Source of the DNA: Bacillota bacterium
GTDB taxonomy: Bacteria; Bacillota; Clostridia; Christensenellales; CALWSW01
Reading direction: 5' to 3'
Length of the DNA: 19,725 nt
Assembly (NCBI GenBank): GCA_023402915.1
Contig: JAEYFO010000308.1
Coordinates: forward strand, 1 to 19,725
Part shown: in pieces, positions 14,969 through 19,725 of the stretch
Position numbering within the stretch: position 1 is the first letter of the stretch
How the letters are laid out: each line of letters begins with the position of its first letter
The notes under the pieces: model-generated
Seen by the model: only the letters and a program-made list of their open reading frames with translations
Told to the model about the DNA's origin: nothing
Database searches by the model: none
Program-made: the position numbers and the translations under genes

Positions 14969-15052
14969 GGAATTGTCCTCCCCTTTTTCCTTTGTAAATT
15001 CCGTCTGGGAAATTCCCGCCGGGGCGGTGTTTTTTTATCTTTTTTGAAAAAA

Positions 15053-15107
15053 CAAAAAAGCAGGCTGCGCACCCCGTGCCGTTTTCGCATGGTGGTCGCA
15101 GCCTGCT
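15053..15107 (-). terminator. Strong terminator between asp23 and amaP
   Basis: On the minus strand AGCAGGCTGCG (15107-15097) pairs perfectly over 11 bp with CGCAGCCTGCT (15069-15059), followed by TTTTTGTTTTTT. The loop of 27 nt can form extra pairs (CCACC/GGGGTG). It lies about 40 nt past the asp23 stop. Confidence 0.9.
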
Positions 15108-15146
15108 AACATCAGACGGATTCAGCTGATAAGGTGCAATGACCGC

Positions 15147-15593
15147 TTAGCGCACGCGCGGCGGCTGTTCTTCTTCCCTGGCAGGCTCGGCCTTGGGAGC
15201 GGGTTCGGGCTTGGGCTCCTTCTCGAGCTGGATGCCCGTGACGTTGACGTTGACTTCCACGACGCGAAGGCCGGTCATGGTCTCGATGGCGTTCTTGACG
15301 GCGGTCTGGATCTCGGCGCACACGTCCTGGATCTTGAAGCCGTACTTGACGGTGACGAACAGATCGACTGCGGCTTCTTCCGTGCCCACTTCGACCTTGA
15401 CGCCCTTGGTATAGCTCTTGCGGCCCAGCTTCTCGGTCAGGCCGTCGAAGGTGCTGCCGCTCATGCCGGCGATCCCCTTGACTTCGCCCGCGGCGAGGCT
15501 GGCGATGATGGCGATGACTTCGTTGGCAAACGTGACCTTTCCGCCCTTGTTTTCTTCGACCGCTGCGGTCGGAACTTTGATTTCTTCACTCAT
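15147..15593 (-). CDS. asp23: Asp23/Gls24 family envelope stress response protein
   Basis: Abundant cytoplasmic, membrane-associated protein of the alkaline-shock/Gls24 family. The product has 148 residues. The Asp23 domain spans about 12-122 (GKVTFANEVIAIIASLAAGEVKGIAGMSG, TKGVKVEVGTEEAAVDLFVTVKYG, VCAEIQTAVKNAIETMTGLRVVEVNVNVTGI). It is followed by a Pro/Glu-rich tail (EKEPKPEPAPKAEP). The ATG at 15593 has GGAGGTG at good spacing; the longer frame to 15656 adds an arginine-rich, unrelated N-terminus. Own promoter upstream and own terminator downstream suggest high, separate expression. It pairs with amaP and DUF2273. Confidence 0.94.
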   Translation of the reverse strand: MSEEIKVPTAAVEENKGGKVTFANEVIAIIASLAAGEVKGIAGMSGSTFDGLTEKLGRKSYTKGVKVEVGTEEAAVDLFVTVKYGFKIQDVCAEIQTAVKNAIETMTGLRVVEVNVNVTGIQLEKEPKPEPAPKAEPAREEEQPPRVR

Positions 15594-15750
15594 GGTAGGA
15601 CACCTCCGAACAAATTTCTCTTGGAATGGCTGCGCAGCCCTCCGCCGGCGAAACAAACCGGTCGTGCGCCGCCCGGCGAAATGGCCGGCAACGGCTTTCG
15701 CGCTGCTTCGCCCGCAGGCTTTTTCGCGCAGCAGAAACTTTTCCGATTAC

Positions 15751-15780
15751 AGTATAACAGATTCCGCAAAAAATTACAGC
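15751..15780 (-). promoter_or_regulatory. Extended -10 promoter of asp23
   Basis: On the minus strand TGTTATACT (15759-15751) is a TG-extended -10 element. The best -35 at 17 nt is CTGTAA, weak, which is normal for extended -10 promoters. The start near 15744 gives a GC-rich leader of about 150 nt. It lies about 90 nt after the spoIIIAH stop, so asp23 need not depend on sporulation transcription. Confidence 0.5.
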
Positions 15781-15845
15781 GCTCTGCGGGAAATCTTTAG
15801 AAATTCGTCCAAAAACCGCTTTTTTCCGTCTCATCCGCCATCCAT

Positions 15846-16367
15846 TCAGCCGCCGTAGGGCATGACTTTGATGTTCTGCGCACTTTCTCCTGTTTCCCGC
15901 CGGACGATCTCAAGAATTTGCGCCACCTCCGCGTCGGTGAGCGTTTCTTTGTCCACCACGACGCTGACCGCCCCCTCGTGAACGGTCACGGCCGCCTTGG
16001 AAAAGCCCTTTGCCCGGATCAGCCCCTCGACCGTGACTTCCTTTTCCATCGAATCGATGAGCCGGAGCCGCTGGGCCTGCGCCTGCTCAAGCGCCGCCTG
16101 ATCGGTCTCCTCCGCCGTGACGATCCCGTCCAGATAGGCCATTTCCTGTTCCCGGACGGAATCCCGTTCCTGCCGGAACACCGCAAAATAATCTTCTTCC
16201 CCCTGCGCGCCCGCCTGTGCCTGCTGCGCTTCCCCGGTCTCGAGCGCGGGCGTTTCGGCCGCCTCCGCCACTTCGGGCCGCTTTGCGCTGAGCGTTCCGT
16301 TGAGCCACACCGTCAGCGCGATGAGCGCCGCACAGCCCGCCACCGTCAAAATCCGCTTCTTGTTCAT
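15846..16367 (-). CDS. spoIIIAH: Stage III sporulation protein AH
   Basis: Mother-cell membrane protein that meets SpoIIQ in the intermembrane space and forms the outer ring of the feeding-tube channel. The product has 173 residues, shorter than the 218 of Bacillus. One membrane segment is at about 6-23 (ILTVAGCAALIALTVWLNG), then an Ala/Glu/Gln-rich linker, then a YscJ/FliF-like ring-building domain at about 95-173 (GLIRAKGFSKAAVTVHEGAVSVVVDKETLTDAEVAQILEIVRRETGESAQNIKVMPYGG). The ATG at 16367 follows GGAGAGG. It is 20 nt after spoIIIAG and is the last spoIIIA gene. Confidence 0.94.
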   Translation of the reverse strand: MNKKRILTVAGCAALIALTVWLNGTLSAKRPEVAEAAETPALETGEAQQAQAGAQGEEDYFAVFRQERDSVREQEMAYLDGIVTAEETDQAALEQAQAQRLRLIDSMEKEVTVEGLIRAKGFSKAAVTVHEGAVSVVVDKETLTDAEVAQILEIVRRETGESAQNIKVMPYGG

Positions 16368-16387
16368 CCTTTCCCTCTCCTTTCCAA

Positions 16388-16945
16388 TCAGTCCTGCGCG
16401 TCTGTCTCCATGGAAAACACTTCGATCTTTGCTGCCGGAAGGTCGAGTACCGCCTGCGCCGCCCGCTGGAGATCCATCCGCACCGACACGTCCGCCGCCC
16501 CTTCCGCCACGATGAGCGCGCCCCGCGCCACCGCCGCCCGGCGGGTCAGCACCATGGGCTGTTCTTCGCTCCCGCCGCCCACCGTGACCGGCTGCTCGCT
16601 GCGGCTCTGCGCGCCGCCGTCGCTTTGCTGCACGCTCACGCTCAGCGCCGGAACGATCTCTTCTTCCGACGCATAGGAAATGAGTACCCTTACCCTTCCC
16701 GCCCCTTCGATGGCCGAAAGCGCCGTTTGCAGCCGCTCTTCGAGCGTTTCCTCCGAAGAAAGCTCCTGCACCGCCGGCTTTTCCGCTTTTCCCGCGTCCG
16801 CCTGCGTTTTCGTTCCCCTGCTCCCGGTAAAGAACAGCACCGCTGCCAGAAGCGCCAGCAGCGCGTAGCAGCCGTATTCCGCCTTCGGATGCGCGTGCAG
16901 CCAGCAAAGCAGCGCGTCCAGTTCTTTTCTCTTTTTTCCGCTCAT
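16388..16945 (-). CDS. spoIIIAG: Stage III sporulation protein AG
   Basis: Ring-forming component of the SpoIIIA channel. The product has 185 residues against about 229 in Bacillus. One membrane segment is at about 27-43 (YALLALLAAVLFFTG), followed by a charged linker and a ring-building domain (LEERLQTALSAIEGAGRVRVLISYASEEE ... RRAAVARGALIVAEGAADVSVRMDLQRAAQAVLDLPAAKIEVFSME). The ATG at 16945 has GGAGGAG upstream and overlaps the spoIIIAF stop as ATGA. The longer frame to 17104 is simply the spoIIIAF coding region read in another frame and is rejected. Confidence 0.94.
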   Translation of the reverse strand: MSGKKRKELDALLCWLHAHPKAEYGCYALLALLAAVLFFTGSRGTKTQADAGKAEKPAVQELSSEETLEERLQTALSAIEGAGRVRVLISYASEEEIVPALSVSVQQSDGGAQSRSEQPVTVGGGSEEQPMVLTRRAAVARGALIVAEGAADVSVRMDLQRAAQAVLDLPAAKIEVFSMETDAQD

Positions 16946-17112
16946 CCCGCTCCTCCGCCAAGCACTCTCGCCGCCGGTTCCAGCACGATCAACAAAAACA
17001 CCAGTCCCAGTGCCATGCGCGCCGTTTTGTACGTCCCCTTTTCCCCGCCCATTTGAGAAAGCAGCAGCAGCATTACCGAAGCCGCCGCCAGATTCATGAT
17101 CCATGCGCTCAC
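16942..17112 (-). CDS. spoIIIAF: Minimal stage III sporulation protein AF (membrane part only)
   Basis: A 56-residue protein exactly where spoIIIAF is expected, between AE and AG. It starts at GTG 17112 with AAAGGAGG at ideal spacing and ends in an ATGA overlap with spoIIIAG. The sequence has two hydrophobic segments, VMLLLL around 13-18 and ARMALGLVFLLIVLEPAARVL at 31-51, separated by MGGEKGTYKTAR. This matches the two-helix N-terminus of SpoIIIAF (Bacillus protein about 206 residues), including the Lys-Tyr/Thr-rich turn and the Leu-rich second helix ending in a proline. The soluble ring-like domain that follows in Bacillus is missing entirely. Both junctions look intact, so this looks like a naturally short form and not a frameshift. 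Confidence 0.78.
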   Translation of the reverse strand: MSAWIMNLAAASVMLLLLSQMGGEKGTYKTARMALGLVFLLIVLEPAARVLGGGAG

Positions 17113-17131
17113 CCGTTCCTCCTTTCCCGGT

Positions 17132-18292
17132 TCAAAGCAGGCTGCTGCCCGCCGCGGCGATCATCCCAACGGTCAGCGCAAACATCGCGCCCACCGCCGC
17201 AAGTACGCCCGCCATGCACCCAAGCACATCGCCCAGCGCCGAAAGCCCCCGGCAAAGCCGCGTTCCGCCCAGCGGCTCGATGAGCGCCGCCGCCAGCCGG
17301 AACGAAAGCTGAAGCGTCATGACGTTCAAAACGGGCGAAAGCAGCAGCCCCGCCATCAGCAGCACGGCGAACAGCCCCAGGCCGCTTTTGACCAGCGCCG
17401 CCGCGCCCGCCAGCGTCTCCACGCTTCCGGAGATCATGGAGCCGACGTAGGGCACCAGCTTATCCGCCGCAAAGCGCGCCGCCCGCAGGGATAGGCCGTC
17501 CGCGCCCCGCGCCGCAATGCCCATGATCCCGAGATAGCCCACGGAAAGCGTGCTCATGCCGCCGGTGATCCACTTGACCGCCGTTTTGACAAAGCCCAGC
17601 ATCCGGGAAAGGGGCTTCTCTTCCGAAAGATTCCCCACCACGGCCAGCACGCCCATGGTCAGCACCAGCGGCAGAAGGACGTTTTGGCAAAGGGCGCTCA
17701 CCGTGCCCGTCAAAAGCGCGGTCGCCGGTTGAAACAGTCCGGCCGACGCGGCCGCTCCCGCAGACGCCAGCAGCCCCGTCAGCACGGGAAAGGCCAGCTC
17801 CATAAGCCTTTGCGCCTGCTCGATGGCCTGCCTGCTTTGGGAAAGCACGGTGGAAAACGCCGCCACCGCCGCCAAAATGGCCATGCCGTAGCATACCAGC
17901 CCCGCCGCGGCCGCCGCGCCCGTTTCTCCGCCCGAAAGCTGCGAAGCCGCCGCCCCCAGCGCCGCCAGCCCAAGCAGCGCGCTCACCAGAAGCAGCCGGG
18001 GCGAAAGCTGCTGCTTCAAAAGCGCCAATAGACCCTTTCCGCCCGCTTCCAATCCCGGCCCGCTGCCCGCCGCCAGGTCCGCCTGAATGGCCGCCGGAGT
18101 CCTTCCGGAAAAGCTCTCCCGAATTTCTTCCGGAAGCTGCTGATAAAGCGCGTCCCATTCGGAAAGATCCAGCGCGCCGATCTGTTCTTCGATCAGCGGC
18201 GCAAGCGGTTCTTCCTGCGCCAGCGCCCTGCCCGAAGCCGTCAGGAGCAGCGCGGCCGCCAGCGCCAGCAGCGCCCTTCGTCCCGCCCTCAT
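17132..18292 (-). CDS. spoIIIAE: Stage III sporulation protein AE
   Basis: Polytopic membrane protein of the SpoIIIA channel complex, probably part of its core. The product has 386 residues. The N-terminus (MRAGRRALLALAAALLLTASGRALAQ) looks like a cleavable signal peptide; a polar section (LPEEIRESFSGRTPAAIQ) and about seven or eight membrane segments follow. Family patterns such as TGGMSTLSVGYLGIMG, AARFAADKLVPYVGSMISGSVET and LSPVLNVMTLQLSFRLAAALIEPLG are clear. The ATG at 18292 overlaps the spoIIIAD stop as ATGA, and the frame upstream of it to 18415 is rejected. 19 nt separate it from spoIIIAF. Confidence 0.94.
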   Translation of the reverse strand: MRAGRRALLALAAALLLTASGRALAQEEPLAPLIEEQIGALDLSEWDALYQQLPEEIRESFSGRTPAAIQADLAAGSGPGLEAGGKGLLALLKQQLSPRLLLVSALLGLAALGAAASQLSGGETGAAAAAGLVCYGMAILAAVAAFSTVLSQSRQAIEQAQRLMELAFPVLTGLLASAGAAASAGLFQPATALLTGTVSALCQNVLLPLVLTMGVLAVVGNLSEEKPLSRMLGFVKTAVKWITGGMSTLSVGYLGIMGIAARGADGLSLRAARFAADKLVPYVGSMISGSVETLAGAAALVKSGLGLFAVLLMAGLLLSPVLNVMTLQLSFRLAAALIEPLGGTRLCRGLSALGDVLGCMAGVLAAVGAMFALTVGMIAAAGSSLL

Positions 18293-18675
18293 GGCAGAAG
18301 CGTCCCGATGAGCCGGAGCAGTTCTTCGAGCACCGGAACGGCCAGCAGAAGGATCATCGCCCGCGCGGCCAGCTCCACCTTGGCGGCGATGGCGTTTTCC
18401 CCCGCGTCCTTGCAAAGCTGCACGCCCAGATCGCCGATGCAGGCAATGCCCGTCACCTTGAGCGCCACGCCGAAATACGCGCTGTTCACGCCGTATTCTC
18501 CCGCGATGCGCCCCGCCGCGTCAAGCAGGCCGGAAATGGCGTCCACGCCCAGCCAGAGCAGCAGCACGCCCGCCGCCAGCCCCGCCAACAGCGCCAGCTC
18601 CGGCCGCTGCCCCTTCAAAAGCAGGGCTGTGAGCGCCCCTGCGATCCCCACCAGCACGATCTTGAAAATTTCCAC
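18289..18675 (-). CDS. spoIIIAD: Stage III sporulation protein AD
   Basis: Small polytopic component of the SpoIIIA complex, 128 residues, the usual length. Four hydrophobic segments are visible: about 5-20, 27-50, 68-82 and 102-120. The motif VNSAYFGVALKVTGIACIGDLGVQLCKDAGENAIAAKVELAAR is characteristic of the family. The start is GTG 18675 with AAAGGAG at good spacing. 57 nt after spoIIIAC and overlapping spoIIIAE by 4 nt. Confidence 0.94.
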   Translation of the reverse strand: MEIFKIVLVGIAGALTALLLKGQRPELALLAGLAAGVLLLWLGVDAISGLLDAAGRIAGEYGVNSAYFGVALKVTGIACIGDLGVQLCKDAGENAIAAKVELAARAMILLLAVPVLEELLRLIGTLLP

Positions 18676-18732
18676 CGCCCGTGCTCCTTTCCGAAAAAGC
18701 GCCGCCGCTTTCCCGCTCTTCTTTCGTCCGTT

Positions 18733-18930
18733 TTAATACAGCGAAAACAGCTGCCGGACGCTGTCAAACAGCGTCACCAGCTGATCGACCACCATCATCA
18801 GCACCAGGATCAGCCCCACCAGTCCCACCAGCGTCGCAATTTCATCCCGTCCGCTCTGCTTGAGCACCTGCACGATGATCGCCACGATCAGCCCGATGCC
18901 CGCAATGCGAAACAGCAGCTCCATTCCCAC
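18733..18930 (-). CDS. spoIIIAC: Stage III sporulation protein AC
   Basis: Two-helix membrane protein of the SpoIIIA complex. I start at GTG 18930 (65 residues), 6 nt after AAGGAGG, giving VGMELLFRIAGIG, which parallels the Bacillus start MGVDVNVIFQIAGVG; the ATG at 18924 is two codons further in and lies 12 nt from the ribosome binding site. The two membrane segments are about 7-22 and 34-52, separated by KQSGRDEIA, the conserved loop. Confidence 0.92.
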   Translation of the reverse strand: MGMELLFRIAGIGLIVAIIVQVLKQSGRDEIATLVGLVGLILVLMMVVDQLVTLFDSVRQLFSLY

Positions 18931-18976
18931 GGCTCTCCTCCTTCCGCTCCCGGCTTTTTTTCGAAAGCTCTTTCGT

Positions 18977-19474
18977 TCAAATGAGCGCGATGCACAGCGC
19001 TGCCCCCGAAAGCGCGCCCAGCGCCGCCCGCAGCTTTCCGCCGGTTTTCGCCCGTTCCCGCGCCGCCGAAAGGATGCGGCAGAGCGCTTCGTCCACCCGG
19101 GCGAACTCCGCCGCCTGCTCCCGCTGTCCGCCCTTTCCAAGGGAGCGGGAAAACTGCCGGAGCGCTTCTGTTTCCTCTTCCTCAAGGCCGAAAAGCGCCC
19201 CGGTTCCTTCCGCCTGCCGCCAGGCTTCCTGCGCCGGAACATTCTGCTCCAGCGCCATGGAAAACGCCTGAAAGAACGCGCCGCTCCTGCCGCCCGTGAT
19301 CCGCCCCGCCGCTTCCCGAAGAGGAACTGCGCCAAACCGGATTTCCGCCGAAAGCGTCCGAAGCGCCCGGAGCATCTCCGAAAGCAGTGCGCAGCGGTAC
19401 CGGAGCCGCCGGGCGCTCTCCAGCCCCATCAGCGCGCAGCCCGCCGCCAGCAGCATCCCGATCGTCAAACGCAT
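18977..19474 (-). CDS. spoIIIAB: Stage III sporulation protein AB
   Basis: Membrane-anchored component of the SpoIIIA complex, 165 residues, close to the usual 171. An N-terminal membrane segment (about 3-17) is followed by a helical domain with R-rich starts (RRLRYRCALLSEMLRALRTLSAEIRFGAVPLREA) and a C-terminal hydrophobic segment (about 147-165). The ATG at 19474 has AAGGAGG at good spacing, so this start is well supported even though the spoIIIAA frame stays open well past it. Confidence 0.93.
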   Translation of the reverse strand: MRLTIGMLLAAGCALMGLESARRLRYRCALLSEMLRALRTLSAEIRFGAVPLREAAGRITGGRSGAFFQAFSMALEQNVPAQEAWRQAEGTGALFGLEEEETEALRQFSRSLGKGGQREQAAEFARVDEALCRILSAARERAKTGGKLRAALGALSGAALCIALI

Positions 19475-19725
19475 GGCGTTCCTCCTTTCGATCCATCCGG
19501 TTCAGGTTCCCGTCAAAAACACCCTCGACCGTGCCCGGCCCGTTTTTCCGGCTCAACACGACGAACCGCTCAAAGATCCCCTCTTTCCAGAGCATCCGCA
19601 GCACCGGGCGCTTTCTGACCGCTTCGATCCCGCTGCCGTGGGCGCTCACCAGCAGCGCCGCGCCGCCGTCCGCCCCGGCGCACAGCGCCTGTCCGTCCGA
19701 GACCGCCCCCACCTCGTCGCACACC
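19182..19725 (-). CDS. spoIIIAA: Stage III sporulation protein AA, 3' part (5' end outside window)
   Basis: C-terminal part of the AAA-type ATPase of the SpoIIIA complex. Reading into the window, it begins at the Walker B region (VCDEVGAVSDGQAL), continues with ALLVSAHGSG (the His is part of the usual conserved AHG), then RPVLRMLWKEGIFERFVVLSRKNGPGTVEGVFDGNLN. The family normally ends close to this point. Here the frame does not stop until 19182, overlapping spoIIIAB out of frame by 293 nt; the extra 90 or so residues are Gly/Ala/Arg-rich and look like frameshifted translation of spoIIIAB. The real end is probably near 19500 to 19520 and a missing base is likely; one extra T in the TTTTT run at about 19515 would create a TGA just after EGVF. 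Confidence 0.75.
   Translation of the reverse strand, partial: VCDEVGAVSDGQALCAGADGGAALLVSAHGSGIEAVRKRPVLRMLWKEGIFERFVVLSRKNGPGTVEGVFDGNLNRMDRKEERHAFDDRDAAGGGLRADGAGERPAAPVPLRTAFGDAPGASDAFGGNPVWRSSSSGSGGADHGRQERRVLSGVFHGAGAECSGAGSLAAGGRNRGAFRP

Noticed and set aside
16946..17104. N-terminal extension of SpoIIIAG (frame from 17104)
   Set aside because: The DNA is the spoIIIAF coding region in another frame. The SpoIIIAG start at 16945 has a good ribosome binding site and the expected N-terminus.

Overview
The window is a chromosomal segment from an endospore-forming member of the Clostridia. The GC content is high for the class. The evidence is the spoIIIA locus, spoIVB and a spo0A homologue in the usual Firmicutes order, with the nusB-xseA-xseB-ispA-dxs-tlyA-nadK-argR-recN core block between them. 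The exact family cannot be fixed from the sequence. No rRNA, tRNA, CRISPR array or insertion sequence was seen.

Almost everything is on the minus strand, so transcription runs from high to low coordinates. At the right edge lies the spoIIIA operon: spoIIIAA (5' end cut by the window), AB, AC, AD, AE, AF, AG and AH. It encodes the mother-cell half of the SpoIIIA-SpoIIQ channel. Next comes the Asp23/AmaP/DUF2273 envelope module. asp23 has its own promoter and a strong terminator that separates it from amaP. The module is followed by nusB, xseA, xseB, ispA, a divergent-PAP2 gene, dxs and tlyA, tightly packed and often overlapping, and ending at a hairpin terminator. A perfect TATAAT promoter then starts nadK-argR-recN, which ends at another hairpin terminator. 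spoIVB comes next.

Between spoIVB and spo0A, which are neighbours in many Firmicutes, lies a cassette on the opposite strand (about 1729-3017). It encodes a multi-spanning membrane protein of unknown function with five 14-residue FYD repeats. The reading frame is broken, or shifted, near 2160-2179. Its promoter abuts a perfect 20-bp palindrome that looks like a repressor operator. spo0A follows on the minus strand with a long, AT-rich, structured upstream region and a perfect 0A box. The first 388 bases hold no gene that can be supported.

Points that stand out: (1) a Spo0A whose DNA-binding domain is canonical but whose receiver has lost part of the acidic pocket and the conserved lysine; (2) a SpoIIIAF reduced to 56 residues, with only the membrane part; (3) the unknown FYD-repeat cassette with its operator; (4) a spoIIIAA frame that runs almost 300 nt into spoIIIAB; (5) a recN terminator fused to the start of spoIVB. 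Points 3 and 4 each depend on a single-base frame change, so sequencing error must be excluded first.
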